Source: Bacteroidota bacterium (GTDB lineage: Bacteria > Bacteroidota > Rhodothermia > Rhodothermales > Rubricoccaceae). From it: 64,000 nucleotides of DNA. How positions within the stretch are numbered: position 1 is the first letter of the stretch; every line of letters starts with the position of its first letter. A program made the position numbers and the translations under genes. Where the stretch lies: contig JBCBNX010000011.1 of NCBI GenBank assembly GCA_039821555.1, forward strand, positions 1 to 64,000. The letters are read 5' to 3'. The notes under the pieces were generated by a model. That model saw only the letters and a program-made list of their open reading frames with translations. It made no database searches and was not told where the DNA came from. This document shows, piece after piece, positions 51,647 through 60,169 of this stretch.

Positions 51647-52594
51647 ATGCCTGTGTCCCCCTCCATCGCGGCGGCACTCCCGGTCCCCTCGCAGCGCCCG
51701 CTCTACCGGCTCGTCGAGAACCGGACGACCTTCGGAGGCCATGACGTGGAACTGGCGATCTACGACACGCTCCGCCCTGCCGAGCGCGTCGCGCTGAAGG
51801 CGGACCACCCGCTCTACTGCGGCATGGTCACGGGCGTGAAGCACATCCACACCGCTCAGGGCGAGGTCTTCCCGTTCGTCCCGCAGGAGTCGCTGGTGTT
51901 GGCTCCCGGCGAAGAGATCTGGATCGACTTCCCCGGCGCGAGCGACGCCGCCCCGACGACGTGCCTCACGATCGGCGTAGAGGAAGACAAGGTGCGCGAT
52001 CTCGTGGCGCGCTTCAACGACACCATGCCGCGCCACGACGGTGCCTGGGCGGTGCCCGATGCGCGCGTCGCCCACTTCGGCAACACGGCGAGCGTCGAGC
52101 AACTACTCGCCACGCTCACGCGGCTCTTCACCGAGAACCCGCCCTTCCGCGACGCGCTCATCGACCTCAACGTGTCGGAGCTGTTGCTGCGGATGCTCCA
52201 GACGCAGGCGCGTGCGCTGCTGCTCGGGCAGACGGCCATGCTGGCGACGCAGAACAGCCTCGCTGCCGCGGTGCAGCACGTCCGCGATAACCTGCACCGC
52301 CCCATCGAGGTCGCCGAGGTCGCCGGTGCCGCGTGCATGAGCGTGTCGAGCCTCTACCGCTACTTCCGCAACGAGCTCGGCATGACGCCGCTCGCGTTCA
52401 TCCACCGCGAGCAGATGCAGGAGGCCCGGCGGCAACTCACCGACGTCCAGCGATCCGTCACCGAGGTCAGCTTCGCGCTGGGCTTCCGCAGCGTGAGCCA
52501 CTTCATCCGCCTCTTCCAGCGCCACATCGGCACCACGCCAAAGCAGTATCAGCTAGGGCTCGTGCGTCCGTCGGGACCGGATGCGCGTGCGTGA
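51647..52594 (+). CDS. AraC-family transcriptional regulator (probable aldehyde dehydrogenase regulator)
   Basis: 315 aa from the ATG of MPVSPSIAAALPVPSQRPLY. N-terminal ligand-sensing region ~10-195 (FGGHDVELAIYDTLRPAERV, PQESLVLAPGEEIWIDFPGA). The C-terminal AraC domain ~215-310 has HRPIEVAEVAGAACMSVSSL, YRYFRNELGMTPLAFIHREQ, VSFALGFRSVSHFIRLFQ and GTTPKQY. This subtype is typically found next to a DUF779 gene and an ExaC/AldB-like aldehyde dehydrogenase, both present 0.7-3 kb downstream, so it probably activates them. Effector unknown. Confidence 0.87.
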   Translation: MPVSPSIAAALPVPSQRPLYRLVENRTTFGGHDVELAIYDTLRPAERVALKADHPLYCGMVTGVKHIHTAQGEVFPFVPQESLVLAPGEEIWIDFPGASDAAPTTCLTIGVEEDKVRDLVARFNDTMPRHDGAWAVPDARVAHFGNTASVEQLLATLTRLFTENPPFRDALIDLNVSELLLRMLQTQARALLLGQTAMLATQNSLAAAVQHVRDNLHRPIEVAEVAGAACMSVSSLYRYFRNELGMTPLAFIHREQMQEARRQLTDVQRSVTEVSFALGFRSVSHFIRLFQRHIGTTPKQYQLGLVRPSGPDARA

Positions 52595-52656
52595 CGGAAA
52601 TCCTGCCGCTGCGCTCTCATAGCCATTCTCCATGTGACCGGGCTGCACGGCTTGCT

Positions 52657-52766
52657 CCCCCCGCTTGTACGCCTGTGACGGCGCACAAGCTGTCCCCCTC
52701 ACGGGTGAGGGGGACAGTCCGAGGAGCGGAGCACGAAGTGCGGAGGCGACGCAGGACGGGGGGAGC
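52657..52766. repeat. Dispersed ~100-bp repeat, copy 2
   Basis: Same block order as 51411-51509: CCCCCCGCTTGTACGCCTGT, GACGGCGCACAAGCTG, GAGGAGCGGAGC, GCGGAGGCGACGCAGGACG, GGGGGGAGC. It additionally holds a hairpin, CTGTCCCCCTCAC (52690-52702) against GTGAGGGGGACAG (52705-52717), in the place where copy 1 has unrelated bases. Confidence 0.75.
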
Positions 52767-52839
52767 GGTAGGGACCGGCACGCCTTCTCAACACGAGTGC
52801 GATCTTGGAGGGCACGTCCCATCTACACTCGTTGCTCCC

Positions 52840-53178
52840 ATGCGCCTCGCAATCCCTGTTCTCGCGCTCTGCGCCCTCCTCCTCACTGCCTGTGAGGCAA
52901 AAGAGGAAATCACCGTCGCGACGGCTGACAGCACCGTCATCGTCGCCTACGAGGGCACGCTCCCCGACGGCACCGTGTTCGACAGCAACGACCGCGCGCG
53001 GCTCCCGCTGCCGAACATGATCCCTGGCTTCCAGACCAACATCACGGGCATGACCGTCGGCGACACGAAGACGTTCGAGGTCCCGCCGGAGGAAGGCTAC
53101 GGCGACCGCCCGCCGCCCGGCATCCCGCCCGCCACCAACCTCACGTTCGAGGTGACCCTGCTCGACATCGTCGAGTGA
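52840..53178 (+). CDS. FKBP-type peptidyl-prolyl isomerase lipoprotein
   Basis: 112 aa. MRLAIPVLALCALLLTACEA is a lipoprotein signal with lipobox LTAC. The mature domain is a minimal FKBP: VIVAYEGTLPDGTVFDSND, PLPNMIPGFQTNITGMTVGD, KTFEVPPEEGYGDRPPPGIP, TNLTFEVTLLDIVE. It accelerates X-Pro isomerisation of envelope proteins and is probably anchored in the outer or inner membrane. The flap and active-site aromatics (Y, F, F) are visible. Converges on the DUF779 gene across a perfect 18-bp hairpin. Confidence 0.9.
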   Translation: MRLAIPVLALCALLLTACEAKEEITVATADSTVIVAYEGTLPDGTVFDSNDRARLPLPNMIPGFQTNITGMTVGDTKTFEVPPEEGYGDRPPPGIPPATNLTFEVTLLDIVE

Positions 53179-53212
53179 CCGCAGACGCATCCTGGTGGCT
53201 GATGTGCTGAGG

Positions 53213-53265
53213 GCGTATTACGTGTTGCGTGTTGACCTCGACCCGCTACGCAACACGTAATACGC
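53213..53265. terminator. Perfect 18-bp hairpin between convergent genes
   Basis: GCGTATTACGTGTTGCGT (53213-53230) and ACGCAACACGTAATACGC (53248-53265) are fully complementary with a 17-nt loop. It lies between the stops of the FKBP gene and the DUF779 gene and can end both transcripts. No U-tract, so it may rather protect 3' ends or be a mobile palindrome. Confidence 0.6.
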
Positions 53266-53305
53266 AACCGACAGAGAAGCGGTAGCCTCGGAATTGACTC
53301 CAAGC

Positions 53306-53683
53306 TCAGGCGTCTACCCGCTCGACGGGGACGAGATCGTCCATCTCTTTCTCCGTGTAGACGCGGCTGTCGGTGAGGAAGCGCACGCCGAGCGGGATCT
53401 CCAGCGAGAAGCTCGATCCGCGACCGGGGCGCACGTCGATGGTGAGCTGCGTGTGCTTCCAGTACTCGAATTGGCTCTTCTCCATGTAGAACGGGCAGCC
53501 GTGGATCTCGCCGAGCTTCACGTCGGAGCGGCCGAGGCGGAAGTCGCCGTCGGCGTAGCACATCGGCTGGGAGCCGTCGCAGCAGCCGCCGGACTGGTGG
53601 AACATGAGCGGGCCGTGGTCGGCGCGCAGTTGGTCGATGATCTTGGTGGCTTCGTCGGTGACGAGCACGCGGGGGACAGGCAT
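53306..53683 (-). CDS. DUF779 protein
   Basis: 125 aa from the ATG of MPVPRVLVTDEATKIIDQLR. Contains HGPLMFHQSGGCCDGSQPMC, the Cys-rich DUF779 hallmark, and GCPFYMEKSQFEYWKHTQLT, RGSSFSLEIPLGVRFLTDSR. Members of this family sit beside ExaC/AldB-type aldehyde dehydrogenases; function unproven, possibly a metal- or redox-linked accessory. It follows the dehydrogenase gene on the same strand with a terminator-like hairpin between. Confidence 0.88.
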   Translation of the reverse strand: MPVPRVLVTDEATKIIDQLRADHGPLMFHQSGGCCDGSQPMCYADGDFRLGRSDVKLGEIHGCPFYMEKSQFEYWKHTQLTIDVRPGRGSSFSLEIPLGVRFLTDSRVYTEKEMDDLVPVERVDA

Positions 53684-53724
53684 GGGGGAAGGGAGAAGGA
53701 TGAAAGCAGAAGCCAAAAATGGGA

Positions 53725-53760
53725 GCGAGGCCGAGGTAGCACGCGCCACCTCGGCCTCGC
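53725..53760 (-). terminator. Hairpin between aldehyde dehydrogenase and DUF779 genes
   Basis: GCGAGGCCGAGGT (53725-53737) pairs perfectly with ACCTCGGCCTCGC (53748-53760), loop 10 nt. On the minus strand it comes ~45 nt after the dehydrogenase stop, and DUF779 starts ~40 nt further on, so it could act as a partial terminator that lowers DUF779 expression relative to the enzyme. Confidence 0.65.
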
Positions 53761-53806
53761 GGTCCTGTCAGCCAGGGACAAAGGACCAAGAGCTAGGGAC
53801 TGGCCT

Positions 53807-55390
53807 CTAGAAGAAGCCCAACGCGTTCTTGTCGTACGAGATGAGCATGTTCTTGGTCTGCTGGTAGTGCGAGAGCATCATCTTGTGGTTCTCGCGCCCG
53901 ATGCCCGACTTCTTGTAGCCGCCGAAGGCCGCGTGCGCCGGGTAGAGGTGATAGCAGTTGACCCAGACGCGTCCCGCCTTGATGGCGCGCGGCACCTGAT
54001 AGAGCTCGTGTGCGTCGCGCGTCCAGACGCCCGCACCGAGGCCGTAGAGCGTGTCGTTGGCGAGCTCGATGGCCTCGTCCACGTCCTTGAAGGTCGTCAG
54101 GCTCGTGACCGGCCCGAAGATCTCCTCCTGGAAGACGCGCATCTTGTTGTGGCCGCGGAAGACGGTCGGCTGGATGTAGTAGCCGCTCGCCGGAGCGCCC
54201 GCATACCCGTCGCCCGAGGAGCCGCCGGTGCCGACGGCTGCTGCGGTGGCGGTGCCGCCGTTCTCGGCCACCGACATCGTCGGCTCATCGACGAACACGC
54301 CGCCTCCCACGAGGACCTCGGCGCCCTCCTCCTGGCCGATCTTGAGGTAGCGCTGGATTTTCTCGTACTGGTCGTTCGAGGCCTGCGCGCCCACCATCGT
54401 GTCGCTGTCGAGCGGGTGGCCCACCTTAATCGCCTTGACGCGCTCGATGAGGCGCTCCGTGAAGGCCTCCGCGATGGACTCCTGCACGAGGATGCGGCTC
54501 GGGCAGGTGCAGACCTCGCCCTGGTTGAGCGCGAACATCGCCGCGCCTTCGAGGCACTTGTCGAAGAACGCGTCGTCGGCGTCCATCACGCTCTCGAAGA
54601 AGACGTTCGGCGACTTGCCGCCGAGCTCCAGCGTGACCGGGATGATGTTCTCCGAGGCGTACTGCATGATGAGGCGACCCGTCGTCGTCTCGCCGGTGAA
54701 GGCCACCTTCGCGACGCGGTCGCTCTGCGCGAGCGGCTTGCCCGCTTCCGGCCCGAAGCCCTGCACGATGTTGACCACGCCCGGCGGGAGCACGTCCTTC
54801 ACGAGGTCGATCCACTCCATGATGCCGATGGGCGTCTGCTCGGCCGGCTTGATGACCACGCAGTTGCCCGCGGCGAGCGCCGGGGCCAGCTTCCAGGCCG
54901 CCATCAGCAGCGGGAAGTTCCACGGGATGATCTGCGCGACGACGCCGAGCGGCTCGGGTAGCTGGATCGCGACGGTGTGGGCGTCGTGCTCGGAGATGCC
55001 GCCTTCTTGCGCGCGGATGACGCCGGCGAAGTAGCGGAAGTGGTCGACGACGAGCGGGAGGTCGGCGGCGAGCGTCTCGCGGACCGGCTTGCCGTTGTCG
55101 ACGGTCTCGACGCGGGCGAGGTATTCGAGGTTGTCCTCGGTGATCTGGGCGATCTTGATGAGGATGTTCGAGCGCTCGGCGACGGAGGTGCGGCCCCAGG
55201 CGTCGGCGGCGGCGTGCGCGGCGTCGAGGGCGAGCTCGACGTCCTTCTCGCCGGAGCGAGCGACCTCGCAGAACGGCTTGCCGTCGATGGGCGAGATGTC
55301 CTCGAAGTAGCGGCCGTCGACCGGCTCGACGTACTGGCCGCCGATGAAGTTGAGGTAGCGGCTCTTGAGTTGGGGGCGTTCGTACAGCAT
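53807..55390 (-). CDS. NAD-dependent aldehyde dehydrogenase (ExaC/AldB-like)
   Basis: 527 aa. Oxidises aldehydes such as acetaldehyde or chloroacetaldehyde. ALDH hallmarks: [63 protein letters not shown] (Glu base), [20 protein letters not shown] (catalytic Cys) and [14 protein letters not shown]. Typical members are ~505 aa; the extra length is a Gly/Ala/Ser-rich insert ([20 protein letters not shown]) at ~380-405, between the cofactor and substrate segments. The regulator (AraC) and DUF779 partner lie downstream. Cytoplasmic tetramer or dimer expected. Confidence 0.93.
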   Translation of the reverse strand: MLYERPQLKSRYLNFIGGQYVEPVDGRYFEDISPIDGKPFCEVARSGEKDVELALDAAHAAADAWGRTSVAERSNILIKIAQITEDNLEYLARVETVDNGKPVRETLAADLPLVVDHFRYFAGVIRAQEGGISEHDAHTVAIQLPEPLGVVAQIIPWNFPLLMAAWKLAPALAAGNCVVIKPAEQTPIGIMEWIDLVKDVLPPGVVNIVQGFGPEAGKPLAQSDRVAKVAFTGETTTGRLIMQYASENIIPVTLELGGKSPNVFFESVMDADDAFFDKCLEGAAMFALNQGEVCTCPSRILVQESIAEAFTERLIERVKAIKVGHPLDSDTMVGAQASNDQYEKIQRYLKIGQEEGAEVLVGGGVFVDEPTMSVAENGGTATAAAVGTGGSSGDGYAGAPASGYYIQPTVFRGHNKMRVFQEEIFGPVTSLTTFKDVDEAIELANDTLYGLGAGVWTRDAHELYQVPRAIKAGRVWVNCYHLYPAHAAFGGYKKSGIGRENHKMMLSHYQQTKNMLISYDKNALGFF

Positions 55391-55750
55391 GGACTGTAGG
55401 GAGCTTGGTGAACAGAGAACGGATCGGATGTGCGAGCAACATCGGAAGCGCTTCCGCTCACTTCTCCTTCGTCTTTCTCAAAAAATGCCGCGATCCTGTC
55501 AGGCCGAGTCCTGGTGGGAGCTTGGCGACGGTTTGGGGGATCAGAGCCAGACTCGGGTATGGACGTGTGAGCGTATGAACGTGTGAGCGTATGAACGTGC
55601 GCAGGTTGAGAGCCCACCCTCCTCGAACGATCAGCGACGTCGTGTTGCGCTAGAGACGCTCCACCTGTCTCCCCCCACGCTCACACCTTCACACCTGCAC
55701 ACGTCCACACAGTACCTTTCCCGCGTCCCCTTTCACCCAACCACCGCCCA
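55391..55750. other. Divergent intergenic region with repeats, no gene
   Basis: 360 bp between the starts of the aldehyde dehydrogenase and trkA genes. Apart from the 16-bp tandem repeat at 55564 and a run CTCACACCTTCACACCTGCA near 55680-55710, nothing codes. It should contain both promoters and probably the AraC-type regulator's site upstream of 55390. Confidence 0.5.
55564..55595. repeat. Tandem 16-bp repeat
   Basis: CGTGTGAGCGTATGAA is present twice in perfect tandem (55564-55579, 55580-55595) and followed by CGTGCG. The wording relates to the GTGTGAAGGTG-type sequences in other gaps (2471-2525, 37033-37128). Confidence 0.75.
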
Positions 55751-57133
55751 ATGCGCGCCATCATCGTCGGCGCAGGCGACGTGGGCTACGACGTGGCCCG
55801 CCTCCTCGCAAAGCGCCGCCTCGACGTGGCCGTGCTCGACACCGACGCCGCCCGCATCGACTACGTCCGTGACACGCTCGACGTGCTCGCCATTCAAGGC
55901 TCGGGCACCTCCGCCGCGACGCTTATGGAGGCCGGACTCCACGACGCCGAACTCGTCGTGGCCGTGACCGACATCGACGAGGTGAACATCATCGCGTGCA
56001 TGATGGCCGAGCGCGCGAGCACCGTCGGCGGCAAGCAGAGCCCGGTCACCATCGCGCGCGTCCGCTCGGACGAGTTCACGGGCACGAAGTCGGTGCTCAC
56101 GCTGCGCGACCTCGGCATCGACCACCTCATCCACCCCGAGGAGAGCACCTCGCACGAAATCGTCTCGCTCCTGCGCCGCGCGGCCGCAACCGACGTGATC
56201 GACTTCTGCGGGGGACAGCTCCAGCTCGTCGGGCTGAAGATGGACGCGCAGACGGCCGCCGTCGGCCGCACGCTCGCCTCGATCTCGGAGGGCAACGACC
56301 ATCTCACGTTCCGCATCATGGGCATCATGCGCGGCGTGCGGACGATCCTCCCGCTGGGCGACGAGCGGCTCCAGATCAACGACCAGGTGTTCGTGATCGT
56401 GAAGACCGGCCAGGTGCCGCAGGTGGTCCACGCGCTCGGGCAGTCCGGGCGGCGGCTCGACAACGTGATGATTCTCGGCGGCTCGAAGGTCGGCGAGCGC
56501 GTCGCGCGTGAGCTATGCGGCGGCGGACGCAAGCAGCGGATGCGCGTCAAGCTCGTCGAGCCCGACCGGACGCGGGCCCACGAACTCGCCGAACAGATTG
56601 AGGGCGTCCTCGTCATCCACGGCGACCCGTCCGACATCGACCTTCTCGCCATCGAGGGCCTGCAGGAGATGGACGCCGTCGCGGCCGTGACGGACGACGA
56701 GGAGTCGAACCTGGTCTCGTGCCTGATGGCGAAGCACCTCGGCGTGCGCAAGACGGTGGCGCTGCTCTCGAAGTCGGCCTACGTGCCGATCTCGCAGTCC
56801 ATCGGCCTCGACGCGGCCGTGAGCCAGAAGCTAGCCGTGAGCCGCGAGGTGCTGCGGTTCCTGCGCGGCAAGCATGTCCGCAGCGTGGCCACCGTGCAGG
56901 GCCTCGACGCCGAGATCCTGGAGGTGGAGGCGGGGGGCGGATCCCCGGTCACACGCAAGACGCTCGAAGCGCTCCGGGTGCCGCGCGGGCTGCTCGTGGC
57001 CGCCGTCGTCGCGCCGGACGGAGCAGTGGAGGTGGCGACCGGCCGGACGCAGATCCAGCCTGCTGACCGCGTGATCGTCTTCGTGACGCCCGACCGCATC
57101 GGCGACGTGGACCGGCTCTTTGGGCCACGGTAG
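55751..57133 (+). CDS. trkA: Trk system potassium uptake regulatory protein TrkA
   Basis: 460 aa with the four-part TrkA layout: RCK-N 1 (MRAIIVGAGDVGYDVARLLA, VAVLDTDAARIDYVRDTLDV), RCK-C 1 (~140-220, QLQLVGLKMDAQTAAVGRTL), RCK-N 2 (NVMILGGSKVGERVARELCG, VKLVEPDRTRAHELAEQIEG) and RCK-C 2 (~375-455). It binds NAD(H) and ATP on the cytosolic face of a TrkH/TrkG channel and gates K+ uptake. No trkH is in the window. ATG start at MRAIIVGAGD. Confidence 0.94.
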   Translation: MRAIIVGAGDVGYDVARLLAKRRLDVAVLDTDAARIDYVRDTLDVLAIQGSGTSAATLMEAGLHDAELVVAVTDIDEVNIIACMMAERASTVGGKQSPVTIARVRSDEFTGTKSVLTLRDLGIDHLIHPEESTSHEIVSLLRRAAATDVIDFCGGQLQLVGLKMDAQTAAVGRTLASISEGNDHLTFRIMGIMRGVRTILPLGDERLQINDQVFVIVKTGQVPQVVHALGQSGRRLDNVMILGGSKVGERVARELCGGGRKQRMRVKLVEPDRTRAHELAEQIEGVLVIHGDPSDIDLLAIEGLQEMDAVAAVTDDEESNLVSCLMAKHLGVRKTVALLSKSAYVPISQSIGLDAAVSQKLAVSREVLRFLRGKHVRSVATVQGLDAEILEVEAGGGSPVTRKTLEALRVPRGLLVAAVVAPDGAVEVATGRTQIQPADRVIVFVTPDRIGDVDRLFGPR

Positions 57134-57246
57134 GACGTCAGAGACCTCAGTCGGTGTCATAGCATGTGTTACGTCTTGCGTATATCGCGTTGTCGACGGT
57201 CTGGAATGTCTCCACACAACTGCCCCTCTTCTCTCGCTCTTCGCCC

Positions 57247-58095
57247 ATGAACGCTCTCCTCACCGGTGCGAACGGCACCGTCGGCCAAGCCCTCTCTGCT
57301 CACCTGCGCGAGCGTGGCGACACCGTCACACCGTGGGATCGCCGTGCGGTGCCGCCGCTCGCCCTCGACGCGCAGGCGCGGCTCTTCGACACGGTGCGGC
57401 CCGACGCGGTCTTCCACCTCGCCATTGCCGCGCAGCCAACGGGGCGCGAGAACGAAGGGCACGTCGTCAACGTCGCGTGGCCCGAGGCGATCGCGCGAAT
57501 GTGCGCGGAACGTGAGATCGCACTCGTGTTCACCAGCACGGCGATGGTGTTCGAGGACGGTCCGAGTGGCCCGTTCCATCGGGATACCGCACCGACGGCA
57601 CAAGGCGGCTATGGGGGGCAGAAACGCGAAGCCGAGGGTGTTGTGCATGCCACGCATCCCAAAGGGCGCATCGTCCGGCTCGGCTGGCAGATCGCGCCCG
57701 CGCTGGGCGACGACGCTGCCTCCAAGTCGCAGCACAACGTGGCGGGCGGCAACCACATGGGCGCGAACCTCGCCGCGCGGGCAGCCCGAGGCGAGGTGAT
57801 CGGCGCGAGCACGCGGTGGGCGCCGGCCTGCTCGTTCCTCCCGGACACGGCGGCGGCGCTCGTCGCGGCGCTCGATCTCCCGCCAGGTACCTACATGGCC
57901 GACGCGAACGGCACACAGACGGCGGACCAGCCGACGGGCGTCTCGTTCTACAACCTCGTCTGCGCGCTGCGCGACCACTACGGCGCCGACTGGCACATCG
58001 AGCCCAACGAGGATTTCGTGTTCGACCAGCGGATGATCGACTCGCGCCTGCCGGTGGCGCCGCTCGCGACGCGGCTGCCAGACCTCGGCGCCTGA
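57247..58095 (+). CDS. RmlD-like NAD-dependent epimerase/reductase (SDR)
   Basis: 282 aa. The Rossmann start NALLTGANGTVGQALSAHLR, then VFHLAIAAQPTGRENEGHVV, LVFTSTAMVFEDGPSGPFHR, and the active-site region GGYGGQKREAEGVV (YxxxK replaced: YGGQK keeps Tyr and Lys). C-terminal RWAPACSFLPDTAAALVAAL and GTYMADANGT. This is the dTDP-4-dehydrorhamnose reductase/extended SDR pattern, but without other rml genes the substrate is unknown. Start at MNALLTGANG. Confidence 0.85.
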   Translation: MNALLTGANGTVGQALSAHLRERGDTVTPWDRRAVPPLALDAQARLFDTVRPDAVFHLAIAAQPTGRENEGHVVNVAWPEAIARMCAEREIALVFTSTAMVFEDGPSGPFHRDTAPTAQGGYGGQKREAEGVVHATHPKGRIVRLGWQIAPALGDDAASKSQHNVAGGNHMGANLAARAARGEVIGASTRWAPACSFLPDTAAALVAALDLPPGTYMADANGTQTADQPTGVSFYNLVCALRDHYGADWHIEPNEDFVFDQRMIDSRLPVAPLATRLPDLGA

Positions 58096-58127
58096 GCATC
58101 GGACTCAAGAAGGTCGGACCCAAAAAG

Positions 58128-58163
58128 AACCGCCGATGCCTGTGGAGGCACCGGCGGCGGTCG
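58128..58163. terminator. Hairpin between convergent genes
   Basis: The sequence around ACCGCCGATGCCT and AGGCACCGGCGGCGGT (58129-58160) folds into a GC-rich stem with one or two mismatches and a GTGG loop. It separates the reductase gene and the convergent csbD-like gene, so it can serve both. Confidence 0.55.
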
Positions 58164-58177
58164 GGGAGACGCGCAGG

Positions 58178-58366
58178 CTACTTCGTCAGGTTCTCGACGG
58201 CGCTCTTGGCGTCTGCGGCGGCCTGCTTGACGCGGCCTTTCGCCTCGTCAATGTGGCCGTCTGCTTTCAGGTCGGCGTCGTTGGCGAGCGCCCCGGCGGC
58301 TTGCTTGACCCGGCCTTTGGCCTCGTCGAGCAGGCCTTCGGCTTTCTGTTGGTTGGTGTCGCTCAT
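58178..58366 (-). CDS. CsbD-family stress protein
   Basis: 62 aa, the normal CsbD length. Two near-identical halves: LLDEAKGRVKQAAGALANDA and HIDEAKGRVKQAAADAKSA, each the 'kG...eakGkvkqaaG...dd..l...G' pattern of CsbD. In Bacillus the founder gene belongs to the sigma-B general stress regulon, so a link to the Rsb-like module at 31.5-34.8 kb is conceivable but unproven. Charged, unstructured, cytoplasmic. Confidence 0.85.
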   Translation of the reverse strand: MSDTNQQKAEGLLDEAKGRVKQAAGALANDADLKADGHIDEAKGRVKQAAADAKSAVENLTK

Positions 58367-58477
58367 AGCGATGGAGAGGTGCGATGGAGAAGGGCACGAG
58401 TGCGAGCACACATACGCTCGCACACAACTCTGACGACCTGCTTCTCCGCGCGGTTCCGATCCCACACGGTCGGCGCC

Positions 58478-59074
58478 TCAGCCCCCCATCACAGCGATGC
58501 GGACGCGGCGGTTCTCCTGGCGACCTTCCTCTGTCTCGTTGGTCGTGAGGGGGTGGTACTGGCCGAGGCCGACCACCTCCATCCTAGCCGGGTTCATCTC
58601 ATGCGTCCACTGCAGGTGCCGGGCCACCATCGCGGCGCGCGCAGCCGAGAGCTCCCAGTTGGAGGGGAATCGCTCCTTCAGCGGCTCAGCGATGGGCTGG
58701 GCGTCGGTGTAGCCTTCGATGCGGACCTCGCGCCCGGCGTAGTCAGCCTTGAGCCGCTCCACGACTTCAATCAGGCGGCTGACGCCTTCAGGCGTGAGCT
58801 GCGCGCTGCCCGACTCGAAGTAGATGTCAGTCGGGAGGATCGCGACGGTCTCGCCGCGCTCACCACGCCGGGCCGGGCGAGGTTGCACGACGGTGACGCC
58901 GGGCTCGGCGCGGAGGCGCTCGTTCTCACCCCGCAGCCGTTCGATTTCGGCGTAGGCGAGGCCGAGGTCGCCCTGGAGTTGGCCGATCTCAGCATCGCGC
59001 TCGGCGAGAAGTTCGGGGTTGACACAGCCGACGAGCACGAAGGCGACGCAGGCCGCGAGAAGCAGGCGAGGCAT
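58478..59074 (-). CDS. OmpA-family lipoprotein
   Basis: 198 aa from the ATG of MPRLLLAACVAFVLVGCVNP; lipobox LVGC. A short coiled-coil (ERDAEIGQLQGDLGLAYAEI, ERLRGENERLRAE) follows. The C-terminal OmpA domain (~85-196) reads ILPTDIYFESGSAQLTPEGV, VRIEGYTDAQPIAEPLKERF, NWELSAARAAMVARHLQW, RMEVVGLGQYHPLTTN and ENRRVRIAV; the Asp and Arg that bind diaminopimelate are present. Tethers the outer membrane to peptidoglycan. Confidence 0.9.
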   Translation of the reverse strand: MPRLLLAACVAFVLVGCVNPELLAERDAEIGQLQGDLGLAYAEIERLRGENERLRAEPGVTVVQPRPARRGERGETVAILPTDIYFESGSAQLTPEGVSRLIEVVERLKADYAGREVRIEGYTDAQPIAEPLKERFPSNWELSAARAAMVARHLQWTHEMNPARMEVVGLGQYHPLTTNETEEGRQENRRVRIAVMGG

Positions 59075-59214
59075 AGAGAGGGGAAGCTGGCTTGGCGAGG
59101 AGCGAAGCCACGGGGCGGGTCCCAAACGTAGGTGCGACGCCTAGATGCGCCGGTGGTACGACCCGCCGCGTGACGCCTCAAAGTACGACCCTTCCGTGCC
59201 TGCCCGTTGCCGTA

Positions 59215-59976
59215 CTAGCCAGCCACCAGGGCCGAGCCGGCCTCCTTGCGAGGAAGCAGCATCGGCACATCCGCGACGCGGGAGATCACCACGTCCGCCC
59301 CGGCCTCCATGAGGGTAGCGCGGTGGGCGTGGTAGTCGAGGTAGGGAGGCACCACACCGATGGCGAGTAGTCCGGCCGCCGAGGCTGCACGCATGTCGTC
59401 GCCGTTGTCACCCACGTACACCGAGCGCGTCCGGTTAAACGGGCGCCCATGGAGTGCATCGAGCTGCTCCATAGCGAGCTCGATGCCGTAGGGGTCGGGC
59501 TTGCCGCGCCCCGCCTGCTGGTCCATCCCTACCACACTCGGAAAGAAGCCGTCCCAGCCGAAGCGCGCGAGCGTCCACTGGGCGTCGCGCTCCGGGCGTC
59601 CCGTCACGAGCGCAAGCGGATAGCGTGCGGCCAAACCTGCCAGCACGCCCGTCGGCATCAGCGCCGGCTCCTCAGCAATCAGCCCGTCGAAGACGCCGGT
59701 CTCGTGGCGCTCGCCGAGGTAGATCCGCTGGAACACCGCCACGACCTCCTCGAACGGCACGGCGTGCCCGGCCTCGCGGAGCATCGTGTGGGAGAGCTTC
59801 CAGTCGTCGTTGAAGCCACCGCGGTCTTTGTAGGCTTGAATCTCCGCTTTCGCCGGCGTCACGCCCGTGTAACTACGCACGACTTCCTGGACGACCCGGC
59901 GGAAGGATCCGGAGACGTCTACGAGCACGCCGTCCATGTCGAACAGCACCGCGTCTATGGGGCGACCAGAAAGCAT
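59215..59976 (-). CDS. HAD-superfamily phosphatase (subfamily IA)
   Basis: 253 aa, start at MLSGRPIDAVLFDMDGVLVD. HAD motif I FDMDGVLVDVSGSFRRVV, motif II ALVTGRPERDAQWTL, motif III Lys in RGKPDPYGIELAM, motif IV VYVGDNGDDMRAASAAG. The 'VSGSFRR' wording resembles the TIGR01548 group. Substrate unknown, probably a small phosphoester. Transcribed towards the OmpA gene; about 190 bp separate it from the end of rho. Confidence 0.88.
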   Translation of the reverse strand: MLSGRPIDAVLFDMDGVLVDVSGSFRRVVQEVVRSYTGVTPAKAEIQAYKDRGGFNDDWKLSHTMLREAGHAVPFEEVVAVFQRIYLGERHETGVFDGLIAEEPALMPTGVLAGLAARYPLALVTGRPERDAQWTLARFGWDGFFPSVVGMDQQAGRGKPDPYGIELAMEQLDALHGRPFNRTRSVYVGDNGDDMRAASAAGLLAIGVVPPYLDYHAHRATLMEAGADVVISRVADVPMLLPRKEAGSALVAG

Positions 59977-60169
59977 AGCAGGGAAGCGTTGGGCGTTTTC
60001 AGAAAATACACCCAAACCCTGAGGGAGGGACCAGTCACAAATCCGGTCTACCCCAAAAAAGGGGCAGAGGGCCGCAGAACCCCGCACGCTTCCCAACCCT
60101 CCTTCTGAAATACCGCAACGACGCTGATTGGCGCGGCGAAGCCGACTGCCACGGCGAAGCTTCCGCCGT

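Noticed and set aside
53294..54961. Long plus-strand open frame opposite the aldehyde dehydrogenase
   Set aside because: Sequence is low-complexity Arg/Val/Glu/Leu typical of antisense translation of a GC-rich gene.
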